Counted from the stretch's first letter, positions 42,303-54,069 are shown. The stretch is DNA of 64,000 bases from Bemisia tabaci (GCF_918797505.1 NC_092793.1:7078366-7142365); one strand, 5' to 3'. The notes: generated by a model not told the origin, from the letters alone. Translations and numbers: made by a program.

Positions 42303-44311
42303 TACCCGAGTTGGCTCCCAAACGTCCGAATCGGCTCCCGTTTGAAAAAGGGTCCCCTCCCCTAAGGGTCGAGTTGGCTCCCGTTAGAAAAAGGGTCCCC
42401 TCCCCTAAGGGTCGAGTTGGCTCCCGTTTGAAATGAGTGGCGTGTGCGACGCGCCGCGCGTAAAGCGGCGGACACTAGGTGCGAAATGCATGAGATAAGT
42501 CTGAGAAATTAAGAGTGCTGAGGAGAAATCAGTTATCAGCAGTAACACTCACGCCCAAACAATGATTAGGTATTCGGCACTGGACGTTGTCACTTTGAAA
42601 AGCAACTGATTATTTTCAATGGAGAAAAAACTTGGAATTTTTTCGATGGAAAAAAGTATAAAATTAAAAAAAAAAAAAACTTTCCCTTCACACTTAATCC
42701 AGGCTTAGGACTGGCCAAAGAGTGTAGCGTACTCAAAGGGCGTGTTTAAAAAGTTTTTTTTTTTTAATTTTATTTTGTTTGTTTATATCGTCTCTCTCCG
42801 GACAATGGGTATTAAAATGTAGGGAATGGAAATGATTAAAAACAGGTTATTAATTTTCACCTGCTACGGCCAATTAGCAGGACTTGTCATTGGAACATGG
42901 CCATGGAGTAGGATACTTATAATCGGGAAGGCAGGAATTTAAAAGAGACTCGTTTCACAAATTCGAACCGTGAGTATTCGTAGGTTTTTAATTTCAACAT
43001 ACAACGCTCAATGTACTCCCGTTTCAATCTATTTTTCTTACTTGGTTTTCTCATATTGCATGACTTAAGTTTCGCATATGTATCAATCTGCATATTGATT
43101 AGAATTTTACAACAGCAAAATATGTTGGGATGTGACCCTGGGATTTCTTTATTTAACTTGCCGTGAAATGATTCGCAACAATTGGTTGTCGTGTCCTCGT
43201 CAATACAAAACTTTGCCCACATCTCCGGAGGAAAAGGGGCATTTTCAGATATGTAATTATCTAATACGTAATCAAAGAATGCGTCGAGTTTCGGCTCATC
43301 TGAAGGCTTAATGGCCATTAGTTCCTCCACAAAGAAATCTCGAGCCTCATCGGGCGGAAGTAGAGGCAGTCCGAAAAATAGGCGTAAGATTCTGCCGACG
43401 ATAGAATCCTTATTTTTAAATTCAATGGTTAAACCTAAACTTTGAATGCGACGCCACCACGACTGCGCAAGGTGAAAACGGCAACCGCGTATTTCGATGT
43501 GGAACCAAGTCAATGTTAGCGCACTGTGGATTGATTGCTCAAAGTCGACGAACACAATTTCACAGTTTATCGTAAATTCCGACATTGCTTGAAAGAATAG
43601 AGAATAAGTTTCGACTTTTTTATCCGGGAGGAGGCCGTATACAACGGGAATATAAAAAGAGTTCTTCTTAATGAAAATTGTAAAAATTTGATAAAATTGC
43701 GGAGGCGCACTTTTGAAAGTTCCGTCTATAAATATTATCACGGCTGATTTCAACGCATCTAGATTTACGGCAGTGGTGAAAATAATTATATTGTTCACTG
43801 TGTCATGTAAAAAAACAAACTCTTCACCCGTGGAAGTCTTGGTATGCCCGCTTGATTGAAATCCTCCAAATTTTGTATGTAAGTCTGGCATACTTTTGGG
43901 CAATTTGGTCGGTATTCTCGTAAAAAATATTGGAGATTTTGAAACGTGGTGAGTGTTTATTGTACTTTGTAGCAAGGCAAAACACACACTCGCGAGTTAT
44001 TATCGGATACTGATTTATGACGAGACTGCCGACGGACACGACGGAATTTTGGAGGCGATTCCGCTGCTTAGTTGCCGGGCACGGCGGAGCGGAAACTTAT
44101 TCGACGCCTCGCTCGCTCGGGTCGTCCGCCGCGTAATTTCTCAGACTTATCTCATGCATTTCGCACCTAGTGTCCGCCGCTTTACGCGCGGCGCGTCGCA
44201 CACGCCACTCATTTCAAACGGGAGCCAACTCGACCCATAGGGGAGGGGACCCCCTTTTTCAAACGGGAGCCAACTCGACCCACCTAAAAATGGACGGGAG
44301 CCAACTCGGCA
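42303..44311 (-). mobile_element. Mutator-like element with ~200-bp terminal inverted repeats
   Basis: The left TIR (about 42,305-42,510) and right TIR (about 44,134-44,311) share GAGTTGGCTCCCGTTTGAAA, AAAGGGTCCCCTCCCCTA and GCGACGCGCCGCGCG in inverse order. Each TIR contains the GAGTTGGCTCCCG unit repeated at least three times, with different unit numbers on the two sides. Long TIRs around one MULE transposase frame are typical of Mutator-like elements. AAAAATGGACG occurs at 42,292-42,302 and 44,286-44,296 and could be an 11-bp target duplication, but a further CCAACTCGG lies just outside the second copy, so the right boundary is uncertain. Confidence 0.85.
42917..43987 (-). CDS. MULE (Mutator-like) transposase
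   Basis: The protein of 356 residues would catalyse cut-and-paste transposition of the surrounding element by binding its terminal repeats. What can be seen: FIDGTF with the first acidic residue at D88; VVYGLLPDKKVETY at about 115-128; FVDFEQ with D148; GCRFHLAQ at about 168-175 (the C and H between the second and third acidic residues that mark MULEs); and TTNCCESFHGKLN with E272 as likely third acidic residue. This order matches the MULE transposase domain, and by general resemblance the insect Phantom-type branch. The frame is uninterrupted. The start chosen is the first ATG of the long frame. Autonomous MULEs often have an N-terminal DNA-binding domain (FLYWCH or zinc finger) that is not visible here, so the protein may be N-terminally truncated or have an upstream exon. 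It lies between matched TIRs, inside an older T1 element. Confidence 0.93.
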   Translation of the reverse strand: MCFALLQSTINTHHVSKSPIFFTRIPTKLPKSMPDLHTKFGGFQSSGHTKTSTGEEFVFLHDTVNNIIIFTTAVNLDALKSAVIIFIDGTFKSAPPQFYQIFTIFIKKNSFYIPVVYGLLPDKKVETYSLFFQAMSEFTINCEIVFVDFEQSIHSALTLTWFHIEIRGCRFHLAQSWWRRIQSLGLTIEFKNKDSIVGRILRLFFGLPLLPPDEARDFFVEELMAIKPSDEPKLDAFFDYVLDNYISENAPFPPEMWAKFCIDEDTTTNCCESFHGKLNKEIPGSHPNIFCCCKILINMQIDTYAKLKSCNMRKPSKKNRLKREYIERCMLKLKTYEYSRFEFVKRVSFKFLPSRL

Positions 44312-45184
44312 ACTTCCGAAAAAATAAGAAAAAGTGAGGAACAACAGAGTCGAGACGCAATCGGGCCTAGTTTTTGAAAATAATTTCTCGAATCTGAGCG
44401 ACACCTGACTGGCAGTACAGAACGGAGCATTACGAGTCATCACCCCTAGCGCCATCGCGCCTTCAATTTTGGAGATGCAACACGGTCATCTATCATGTGG
44501 GTGACCGTTGTATCAGTTGTACCTCTGCGCCGTCATCCACTTGCCTCCTTTTAATTTGCTCTATTTCCATACTATGTTTGTTTCAGAGTGTCTTATTTGT
44601 TTTTGTAGCGGTGCTTTAAAGGCCAAATAGCGAACGCTAATAGTGTAAGCGTAATAGCGTGAGTTTGCCCTTTATTTAATCGAATATCTGCGGTGAGAGA
44701 ATAATTGTCATTCACCACAGCTTGATTAAACCAGTATGTCCCAATTTTTCACATTCTCCTCTTCAAAATATTGAGCTACGGACACAAAATCTGGATTCAG
44801 CAATTTTAAAAAAAAACCCAATAAATCAATTTTTTAGCATTTATGTAGGCCCAGTTGCCTCTGGGGACATATTTCCTCTTTATTGTTCCAGGCCCTCCAT
44901 TCACCACTATCATGCGTACGAGGACCTTTCTTTACTCTTACTTTCTCTTCTCCCGTTCATTTATGAATTCTCTGAATATTTCCTCGGTCATAATTTTTAC
45001 TGTCGTCTGATTTTGCTATATCCGGCAGAGGGGCGCGTTTTTGATGCGTCAGGGGGGCGTATCTGCCAATGGCAGATTAGCCTAATGGCCAGTAGGCCAG
45101 TCCGACTACGCAGTACGAAACCCCATATCTCCATAGCGATGTTTCCAAGTATCTTTTGCTATAGAAGCAAGCCAACTTTATAGC

Positions 45185-45345
45185 TTAACATTTTTAAGAA
45201 ATATTCTCCAGAGAGAGAAGAAAAATCAACGAAGTTTTCAAGAATTTACGGTGACAAATTTGTCTCAAAATAAGATAAAGTACGGCAGGAAGTCTGCGAC
45301 GTCGCTAACAGAGATATACGGTTTCGCACTTTGGTCATCGATGTG
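45185..45345. mobile_element. FB7 fragment
   Basis: Shares AGAGAAGAAAAATCAACG, AGGAAGTCTGCGACGTCGC and GGTCATCGATG with other FB7 copies; the left arm is missing. Confidence 0.55.
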
Positions 45346-45565
45346 ATCGGTCAATTACCATTAAAAACCAGGCGAAATAAAGAAGGGGAGGGTTGAATGC
45401 AAACGGGGCACACAGGCTACTCATGATAAATTCGATTTTCTCCCAACGAAGGTTGTATGCCGCGAGATTTGCCGTAGAATGACTTTTAAGCGGAAATTGG
45501 AGTTGCAATGTGGAAATCAATGCGGTTGCGTTAAAAACGACTTTGGGCTTAGATAAGGAGGAAAC

Positions 45566-45874
45566 GGGGGGGGGGGGGGGTCGGACAGACAACGCAACGG
45601 GGGGGAGGGGAATCGATAGCCAGTGCTTGGTACGTAGTGCTCGACTTGAAAATGCACAGCCATCGATTCGGTTTCATTCAAGTTTCGTAACTGGGCCTTA
45701 ACCCTAGCCACAAATTGCGACCACAGGCCACGTCAAAGTTCGGTCCCCTCTCCGAATAACATATCTGGTCCCTCTTCATAGTCACATCATTCAGCCGTAC
45801 AGGATGCCCCAAAAGTCCGTACTCCCAGTGGCGTCGCACAGCTAAGGGGGGCGATTGCCCCCCCCCCCCCCCCC
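45566..45874. repeat. G15 and C17 homopolymers in unannotated DNA
   Basis: A 15-base G-run (45,566-45,580) and a 17-base C-run (45,858-45,874) lie about 280 bp apart. No gene is seen between or beside them. Confidence 0.6.
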
Positions 45875-46139
45875 TTGCGTTTCATAAAGAATAGAAAAAT
45901 TGATCGAATCACGTACGGAGAAAAAAACCTCGTGCGTGGGACCCGAAGTTTAGGTCATATGGATCTCTGAAGTTTTCGGATTGAGCATCTGAACACTTTA
46001 GATCTAGCTGCCGAAGTTCAAGTCAGACATCTGAAACTTCAGTTCTTACTTCGAAACTTCAAGATTGCCGAAGTTTTCGATGAAAGAACGATGTAAATTT
46101 CAGATGGATAATTTATGTCTTAAATTCCAGTAGGAGTAA

Positions 46140-47084
46140 AATTGAACTATAGGGTAATCGGTTTACCTCCAGAGACAAAAGAAGTTGCACAATCTAGCAA
46201 CGTTGCAATGCTAGTGGTTCCTTTTGCAAATGCAATCCAATTAATCGAATCACACTTGGATCGCATTTAGCAATAAGGACCAAAATTTAAAATAAGGGAG
46301 CGAATTGGATACATTTTGCAATAGGGCACCACTATTTCTGGCTCATTTTAGAAACAGCATATGTATGCCATTGATTTCCTTATGAAGATACGTGTTTTAT
46401 GGAAGATCGAGAAATAGTGGTCCTTATGCAAAATGTAATCCAATTACGAATTTTCGTTTAAATAAAAGGTTTTCCGCACCGAAGATGTGTCGCTGCTCGA
46501 AACGCGTCTACCTATGAAGAAAAAAGTCGTCGCAAGTGAGTTTTTGAAAACCTTTTATTTAAAGAGGAACCAGCGCGATACGTAATCATGCAACTTTTTC
46601 TTTTTTTTAAAAAGTACTTTATATGTATCCAGTATTAAAATTTACACAATTCTTTTCCCTCATATTAACAATTTTTCGTGGAAAGCCGAAGCTATTGGCT
46701 ATTCTTGGAGATCTTTTAGATAATTATGAGGAAGCAACATTTTTACAACACTGTAAATGCGCTGGTTCCTTTTTGCTAAATGGGATCCACTTGAATGAAT
46801 GGATTGAATTCAACAAAAGGAAGCAGCGTGATTACAGTGTTGTAAAAATGTTGCTTCTTCATAATTTTCTGATAAAAATCTCCCAAAACAGCAAACAGTT
46901 TTTTACTTCTTATCAAAAAAATGTTAATTTTAAAGAAAAATAATTGAATGAATTTGAATACTATAAATGTGTTGAGTAATTTTAAAAGAAAAAGAGAGCT
47001 TGCGCAATCTTGAAAACACTGTAATCGCGCTGGTTTTTTGAGTCGAATGCGATCCAAATGATCCAGTCAACAGAGAGAACAACT
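46140..47084. repeat. Cluster of FB3-type arms and a 127-bp palindrome
   Basis: A solo arm at about 46,150-46,260 (GAAGTTGCACAATCTAGC...GCAATCCAATT) matches the right arm of 47,085-47,341. An intact FB3 is at 46,307-46,441 (GGATACATTTTGC ... AATCC, AATT outside both ends). A strong palindrome spans 46,731-46,857 (GAAGCAACATTTTTACAACA and its complement), with weaker pairing out to about 46,650-46,960. Confidence 0.7.
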
Positions 47085-47341
47085 GGATTGCATTTTGCAA
47101 AAAGGAACCACTAGCATTGCAATGATGCTAAGATTGTGCAACTTCATCCTTTGCAATAAAATTGCGGAAATCGTGAAAAACTATGAAATTTAGATGGTAA
47201 TTTTTGTCTTAAATTCACAGTTTTTAGCGAGTAAAATAGAAACTATTAATGGATAATCGGGTTTTTCCTCCAAGACAAAAGAAGTTGCACAATCTTAGCA
47301 AGATTGCAATGCTAGTGGTTCCTTTTTGCAAAATGCAATCC
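47085..47341. mobile_element. FB3 element with AACT target duplication
   Basis: Arms GGATTGCATTTTGCAAAAAG and CTTTTTGCAAAATGCAATCC are perfect complements at the tips; AACT lies on both sides (47,081-47,084 and 47,342-47,345). The duplication is not AATT here, showing a 4-bp duplication rather than extension of the palindrome. Confidence 0.9.
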
Positions 47342-47399
47342 AACTGATCTTCGGTTGAGACAGTTTCGCTTATTAGGTCAGCTGCGGATGATGTATGCA

Positions 47400-48009
47400 A
47401 GCGCGACATTTTTACTTTTTTTTTATCAGCGCGGACAGGGATTTACGATCGTATTTGAATTTTAAAATTAAAGGAATGACGTTCGGAGCGGGTATTGCAA
47501 AACAGTCAGTCATAAATACTGCGGGGGGTATAAATTACGAATGTTATCATTTTATACGTTATTAAAAAAGGGAAGATAAACAGACTGTTCCAGCGAATAC
47601 TGGGACTGGCTGCGACATTCTGAGCTTGGCGAGGCGGCCGGCTCGGCGCGGCGCTGCCAGGAGAGCGAACAATTGGACGTAATCAATGTGCAGTAAACTA
47701 AGACGTGCTGCCCCCGTTTCCCCGCCCCCGCCACGGCGTTACTGGCGTTACGCCGCGAACAAAGGAACGCAACGCTCTCCTCGTATTTTTATGCCCTGCT
47801 CCGCCGTGTTTCCTCAATATTGCAATTCGGTGAGAGGGCATGTGTGTGCAGTTTGCGATGCGCCGCCCGAGTTGAGATTACCGAGCACGGATGAGATGCA
47901 CCCACGCGGGGGGGGGGGGGGGGGGGGGTCGGGGGGTTGGGTCTGACAAGGCGCCTCACAGTGGAACGAGCCCTTGAGAGAGCTATGAATTTATTGAAAA
48001 GAACTACCT
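47400..48009. other. GC-richer stretch with G21 run
   Basis: CpG-rich DNA (GAGGCGGCCGGCTCGGCGCG near 47,631) is followed by a 21-base G-run (47,908-47,928). Frames are composition-driven. No gene is called. Confidence 0.3.
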
Positions 48010-48524
48010 ATGGACCTCTAGACAAGGTACGGATTTTGGCATTCCGATACACGTTTCTTAATTAGAATTTCACTTAGGACACGATCCTTGCATCGAAAAT
48101 TACTGAAATCAACCCCTAACTGAGATAATAACGTTTTTATTTTACATTGCTTATGGGAATTTTGAATTGCCCGGTCAAAGAAACGCAATTCTCTACGTGA
48201 GTCAAGTCGCGCCTCACAACAGTTTTGGCCGGCTTCTCAAACGAACATTGTTCCTTTCCCATCCTTCATCGTTCAAAGTGTAAACAATTTGCTATAGCTG
48301 AGCAAAAGCGTCAAGATTAAGGTTGCCAGATTTTCGTATCGCAGAGATTGTCATGGTAAAGTGCAGTGTGCGATTTGACTCGCGTAAACTATTGCGTTTA
48401 TGTATGAATATCTTATTCAGGAGTTGATTTCAGTAATTTTCGTTGCGCAAATCGTTTTTTACTTGAAATTGTGGTAGGGAACAAGTATCATATTGCCTTA
48501 CCTCGTACCTTGTCTAGTGGTCCA
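48010..48524. mobile_element. TGGACCT...GACAAGGTACG TIR element, copy 2
   Basis: Left end TGGACCTCTAGACAAGGTAC, right end GTACCTTGTCTAGTGGTCCA. Inner arms carry ATTACTGAAATCAAC and GTTGATTTCAGTAATTTTCG. Sister of 18,502-19,057. Confidence 0.78.
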
Positions 48525-48681
48525 TTTTGAATATTCATTTCTTCGCGTTGTACCGATGGTAAAATTGCAAAAGTGCGTAGCTCGATTTTGGACTGTTTCG
48601 AGTTAGCTTTATACATGAGCTGTAAGAAATGTCTTTTGTTTATCATCGAAATATTTTCCAACAAAAAATCGATCATTTATA

Positions 48682-49317
48682 TACCGAAATACGTAGTGAA
48701 GCTCTTGCTCGTGTCAGGAATTTGCGATTTAAGTAGTGATTCCTAAGTAAAGTTTTTCAAGAAACACGATGGTGACACTGGTTTCCTCTGAAATCCAATC
48801 GAGAGCTCAAAAAAAGCTCTCAAAGTTGAGGCTGTAATGGAGGGGATCCCGCGCGACCCTGAGAGTAGGGTGGAGCGAAAAAATCGAATTTCGCGGGAGA
48901 AACGGGTCTCATAGAAAAAAAGTTGTCAAATGGGCCCAATATGACGTACAAGAAATTTCGCCGCATAAAATTGAGAGTCCACCTCTATATCAAGACAAAC
49001 TCTCCATGCAAAGATAGGGAGATAGGCTGCAAATACATTAGCAGAGTTGCCGTGTTTTCAGTTTTGGAAGCCCCGAAACAAAGTGGCAGCACTGTTATTG
49101 TATTCGCTCCCTATTTTTGCATTTAGAGTTTTTATTGACACAGAAGTGAACTCTCTGATCTCAACTTTGAAAGCTTTTTTGAGCTTTTGATTTGATTTCA
49201 GGGGAGACTAGAGGCACTATCGTGTTTCTCGCAAAATCATGCTCAGAAATCAGTACTCAAATGGCAAATTCCTGACACATGCAAGAAATCCATTCCACCA
49301 CCGCGTATCTCGGCGGT
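48682..49317. mobile_element. TIR element (GAAGCTCTTGCTCGTGTCAGG), second copy
   Basis: Left arm AAGCTCTTGCTCGTGTCAGG and right arm CCTGACACATGCAAGAAATC pair, with outer AATACG / CGTAT blocks. Inner GAAACACGATGGTGACAC / GCACTATCGTGTTTC. Matches 35,854-36,320. Confidence 0.72.
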
Positions 49318-49643
49318 ACTTTCTAGAGCACCTTTAAAGGAAGAGCATGTCCACTAAATTTTCGGGAAATTCGACGTCGTTGCAGGTGGTTAAGCGACTA
49401 CGTATAATTGAAACAGTCATGTTGTCGTCATTTTAAACAGGGTTAGGGCTTTAATACTGGCATTGTAATGAAACATTGATCACCTCGAATACGGCAATTC
49501 CCATTACCTAACCCTATTGGCCTCTGAACTTAAGTGTCATTTTTCTGGGGCTCTGAGGACCAATGTTTTGGTCAAGAATGAGGAAAATTCTTAGCCTTCC
49601 TACTTCTATCATTTGCTTTCACCTTTGGCGCTCCGCTATAATT

Positions 49644-49890
49644 GGATGAAGTTAAACAGAAAGGAACCAAGCCACATCGGGATCGAACCGAGAAAAAGAG
49701 GTTTAAAGTTTGGCTCCTGCATAAGACTCAATGTAAAAGATAAACTTCAAGTTCAATTTCTGGAAAATTTGCTCCAACAAAAACTTTGAATTTTTGGCGA
49801 TAGATAGTAGAGCAGGTGTTGAGATCAAAACCACTCATAACTCAATTTTTTCCAAAATGTGGTTTGGTTCCTTTCTGCTTAACTCAGTCC
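49644..49890. mobile_element. FB5 element with AATT target duplication
   Basis: Left GGATGAAGTTAAACAGAAAG, right CTTTCTGCTTAACTCAGTCC; AATT on both sides (49,640-49,643 and 49,891-49,894). Confidence 0.87.
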
Positions 49891-50387
49891 AATTGCGCCT
49901 TCCCAAAAAGCAGCGCGCTTCAAATTATTCCAGCCCATAGGACCACGCGTTTCATAGTTTCCTTCCCAAGTGAAAAACCCATTTTATAGTTCTCTATTTA
50001 TCAGTCAGTGTGCTTGAAATGTTTCCAAAACGTAAAACAACGCGTTGCACAATTTCTTTCCCAAAGAACAAGCCGCTTCACAATAACCTGTCCAAAAGGC
50101 AGTATAAGTATTTGAAATGCTGCAAACTGCAGCGGTGAAACCGATGAGATGAGTGGGGTAAAAAACCAAAGCGGGAAATAATGATAATGGGACATTTCAT
50201 AATTATAATTAAGCCTTTATCTTTTTAAAACGGCTATCTCCCTCAATTCGTAGAGTATGCAACCTAGAAATGTGCACTCCTGAATGTTAATCCGACCCTC
50301 ACTACTGTGCGGCGGGGGATGGAAACGTGTATAGCAATATGAACGAAATAGATGAATGAGAGCGCGTTTGTTTCAGTTCAAGGAGTC

Positions 50388-50641
50388 CTGCCGCGCTAAG
50401 AAAGAACGCCGTATGAGCCTCCAGACCTTGCCATATTTCTTTCAACGAAAAACGAATCAACCGGGAAAACTTTTCATATTTCTCTTCAAACGTTTCAGAA
50501 AATTTTGTACGCAATTTAATTTAAATGATCTGAAAATGTCAATGAAATTTAAATTCACAACTTTCCTCAAAAATGCATGTTTTATTCGGGGCAATTTGGC
50601 AACTCGGGGATGTTCATACGCCGTTCTTCCTTAGCACGGCA
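50388..50641. mobile_element. FB2 element
   Basis: Left CTGCCGCGCTAAGAAAGAAC, right GCCGTTCTTCCTTAGCACGG. Inner GACCTTGCCATATTTC / GAAATTTGGCAAC-like arms (GGGGCAATTTGGCAAC). No clean duplication. Confidence 0.78.
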
Positions 50642-50649
50642 TATAGGGC

Positions 50650-51950
50650 TCGTTGGATTCTACTCGCGAAATCGTTATCAAATGCTCCACCGCGGAAACT
50701 GTTTTTTGGAGACTATCAACCTATTTACATTATTAAATGGGATTCTTCCGCCTTGAACTTTTGGCATCATCTAAAAGTTCAATTCAATATCAGGCGACAG
50801 ACACAAAGGGGAAAAGGATTTCGGTTAAGCGAATCGATAAGTTCAGTCAGCGCATTTCGGTTCAAAGAACTCAGTCCCCAGTCGTGTGAACCGACTCTTT
50901 CAGTAGAAAATACCGAATTGTCGCTGCTACAAACTAAAGACTGAGTTCAATTAGTCGAAAAACTTTGGCTTGTGTGGGGCGTATTTCATATCAATTAAAA
51001 TTCTTTTGTAAAGTCGGGAAAGGGTAACGTCATGGAATGTAGTGCGCCATAGTGCGGTTTTATGTCACTTCTTCGGATATTCATGTGGACACCTATCCAG
51101 AGCTATTCGGTATTCAGAGGATCTTGATCCAAAAGTCACTGCACCCAGTAAGCTCTACCAAATTTTTTAAGATCGAGCTGCGGAAAATAGGGTCAATCGA
51201 CAGCGGAAACTGTCAACTGCATATCTGCGGTCTCGCGTCAGTGAAAGCAAGACTGCCGCTATGCAGTTTTTTCTTTTTGGGTATTTACGAACATCGAGAG
51301 CTAGCGAAAAATACCGCCTAACTGACTATTTGGGCAAAACTGAGTTAGCGACTTTGCCACATTCTACAGTACCTAGAAAATACGCAAGATAATGATTTTA
51401 GTTTATATCCAATTCTGTAGGGAAGCGCCTCGATGACGCTGTAATGTATGAACAAATTGCAAATCTGACCTGAAAATTTCAAAAATGGCGAAGTTTTCTC
51501 TTCGTTCTGTAAAATCGTCAGTTTGCAGATAGGTGGTATTATACGGTAGCCATCGACATGTAAAATTTGTCACAACATGAAAACCCACAGTATTTAAGAA
51601 TTTTTTCGCGAACCGCAGGTCAGTAATTCCATCAAAAGTCGTCGAATATGTAATAAGAGAGAACTTTGGAACGCTGCCACTACGCGGGAACATTTTTCTA
51701 GGACTTGAAATATCTCAAAATAGGGCTCTTCTTAATAGAAGAATATCGTATTAAAACATAAAAGCAATCAAAGCTATGGAAGATGTGACCGCTTTTGGAT
51801 GAGGCTCTTTCACGTAGTGTACGATTTTAACAACAAAAATTACTGAAATATCAGTGATCCACCTCCAGGCCTGACTCCTTCTCTGAAAATGTAAAAAACA
51901 CGACTTGAGGAGAAATCCGGACCTTTATCCTCAAGAGAGCTCAAAATACA
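50650..51950. other. Unannotated stretch
   Basis: Two moderately long frames (plus 51,052-51,321; minus 51,403-51,693) do not overlap known repeats of this window and have no recognised motif. They could be host exons, but no supporting splice pair was found. Confidence 0.3.
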
Positions 51951-51953
51951 AAT

Positions 51954-52213
51954 CTGCCATGCTAAGGAGGAACGCCGTATGAACATTCGAGAGTTGCCAA
52001 TTTTCCTTCGATAAAAGGTCTATTTTTGAGGAGAGTTATGAATATTTGTATTTTTCCGAGAAATTTTTCAAGAACTTTAGGTAAAATCGCGAACAAAATT
52101 ACCTGAAAAATCGGAGGGAAAATATTTACGAATTTTCCCGAAAATTCGTGATTTACCAAGGGAAATTTGGCAACGCCTATAGGTTCATACGGCGTTCTTC
52201 CTTAGCGAGGCAG
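51954..52213. mobile_element. FB2 element with AAAT target duplication
   Basis: Left CTGCCATGCTAAGGAGGAAC, right CGTTCTTCCTTAGCGAGGCAG-type end; AAAT on both sides (51,950-51,953 and 52,214-52,217). Confidence 0.87.
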
Positions 52214-52217
52214 AAAT

Positions 52218-52980
52218 GCTGTCTGGCTCTTTGAAGAATAATCGAGCTTAGTCCGACGGAAATCTATTTCGATGGTCGGTGCACTTTGAAAGTGTTTTCC
52301 GTCCTCTTACAATCTCATCGGCTCAGCATTTACTTCCTACCCTCTGCCGTCGAAGGCTGTCGGACTGGACAATAGCGGAGCGGGGTATCTCTTTGATCAG
52401 TTTCTCGTTGAAAATTAATATCACATCAAGAAACTGGCAACAATGCCTGACTGCTTAAACTCATAAATAAAGCCTCCTTGGAGCCGGAGGGGCTGCGGAC
52501 TAAAATGACGTGAAAAAGAAAATCCCAGAAAAAAAGAGACAACCGACAATTGCTTTGATTATTTGTCTATTAAAGGCCTTGGAGACGGGAGGAAATAGAA
52601 ATTTGGAAAAAAGTCACATAGTTTATCGGAATAAATAAAAGGAACTGCCTCTCTCGAGAATGTCAAGAGTTATGTGCAAGGAATATCAACCTATCCTCTG
52701 CATGGGGCGTGTGACCGAAAGAGGAGATAACTATTTCATCCCTTCTTGACCCCCTCGATTTTTTCTTTGAAAGCCCCGGAGCGTTTTCTCCGTGACTTTT
52801 TCTCTTTCACCTTTTCTTTTAGCTCATTTTAGTTCTCTCGGTTTCTCCGTCTCTTCCGTCTGAATGCACGCAAATGGTGGCATTGTATCCACCACCTACG
52901 TGTAGACCAACTCCCGTAGTTAATTTTAGTTTCACACCTTCCCTGAATGAAACAATATCTTTTTAGCGATAGCTGTATTT
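52218..52980. other. Unannotated stretch
   Basis: Contains a pyrimidine-rich patch near 52,795-52,860 but no frame or repeat of note. Confidence 0.3.
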
Positions 52981-52986
52981 ATATTT

Positions 52987-53598
52987 GGACTATGCTAAAA
53001 GGTACTGGAGACTTATAGGAAAGATGAGGTGTGCTCGTTTGAGCTGGATGTGAAACAATGTAAAAGTGGGCGTGATTCCTTTTGGGAAAACAGAGAAGAG
53101 GAATTTGACATGGGACAAGAACGTTTTGTGGGCAGGGCTCATGAGATAAAGTGCCCCGCACCTAGAAAACTATTTGTGTTCTTGTATTACTTTTGGTTAA
53201 TATAGGATGTGAAACACAAACCAATCCAAATTTTGTGTTGATTTTGTTGCAGTTTGCGGTGAATTTAGCGCAGAAAACAATTGGACGTATTTATGCTAAA
53301 AGGAACTGTGTACATAGAATTTGCGTGTAACATAGTTCCTTTTAGCATAAATATTTCCAATGGAAAGACTGGAAAACTCTAGTGTCAACCGAAGGCTTGG
53401 GTTATTTTGAGTTTTACTTCCCATTTTAACATAAAATATCGGTTCCTTCTTCTTACCGAGTGCCCGTGGAACTCTAGCCCGATCGTCACCGTTGACGTCA
53501 CTGGCGCTTTATAATTCCCATTCATTTCTTGCGGCCGTCTACTAACGAGCGCACTCCTTTCCCACCAATCTCTGGCTCCTTGCAGCAGAAATACGTCC
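52987..53598. mobile_element. FB4-related longer element, copy 2, with nested FB4
   Basis: Starts GGACTATGCTAAAAGGTAC and ends CAGCAGAAATACGTCC. The interior aligns with 9,193-9,764 (GACGTCACTGGCGCTTT, AATTCCCATTCATT). A 76-bp FB4 palindrome (53,283-53,358) lies inside. Confidence 0.65.
53283..53358. mobile_element. Short FB4 palindrome
   Basis: Arms GGACGTATTTATGCTAAAAG and CTTTTAGCATAAATATTTCC; flanks AATT and AATG. Confidence 0.8.
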
Positions 53599-53805
53599 AT
53601 TGAAGAGATGACGAGCCTTCAGTTGAAGAAAGTTAAAGAAACACCATGATCGAGGTCCCTCATTTGGAAAGGTGTCAGATGAATGCGTGAGTAGCCGAAT
53701 ACAGGAAATAGATTGTTAAGTTCTTATTCAATAATTCGTTTTTTCTATCTTCTAGTTTTATTAATTTAATATTCAACCATGAAATGCGAGGAATATATAC
53801 CAACA

Positions 53806-54054
53806 ATAAAACTCCGAAACCACGTAACTCGTTTGCGGTGTTTAAAAATCTTCGCTCCTGTTTAATTTTTTTAATGATGAACAAATCATGAGAATTTTCA
53901 CAGAGTTTTTTTTTTTTTTTTTTTGCACAGAGGAGAAAAAAACATGGAAGTTTTCAAAAATTAACGTTGAGTAGTTTTCTATTTAAAAAGAAATAATGAT
54001 AGGAAGTGTGCAACGTCGCAAACCGAGATACGTGGTCTGGTAGTCTCGCCGTCA
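53806..54054. mobile_element. FB7 element with internal T-run
   Basis: Inner AACCACGTAACTCGTTTGCG and CGCAAACCGAGATACGTGGT pair; the right end is CTCGCCGTC. An 18-base T-run near 53,907-53,924 appears at the GTTTTCACAGAGTTT position. Confidence 0.72.
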
Positions 54055-54069
54055 ATATATAAAAAACCA

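Larger units (their letters stand above)
41496..45106. mobile_element. T1 hAT-like element, copy 3, carrying a nested MULE
   Basis: Starts CAGGGTCAGACTGGCACACA and ends with ATCTGCCAATGGCAGAT then GGCCAGTCCGAC. Removing the MULE (about 42,303-44,311) leaves about 1.6 kb that aligns in reverse with 12,272-13,383. On the left of the MULE, AGGTCTGTAAAT...ATTGAAAAAA matches copy 1; on the right, GAGTCGAGAC...ATCGGG resumes the same alignment. The insertion is therefore younger than this T1 copy. Confidence 0.75.

Noticed and set aside
43824..44039. A 71-codon minus frame overlapping the MULE N-terminus
   Set aside because: It is in another frame over the same DNA. The MULE frame has the conserved motifs.
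44722..45183. A 153-codon plus frame
   Set aside because: It lies in a T1 element end that is repeated elsewhere in the window, where the frame is not kept.
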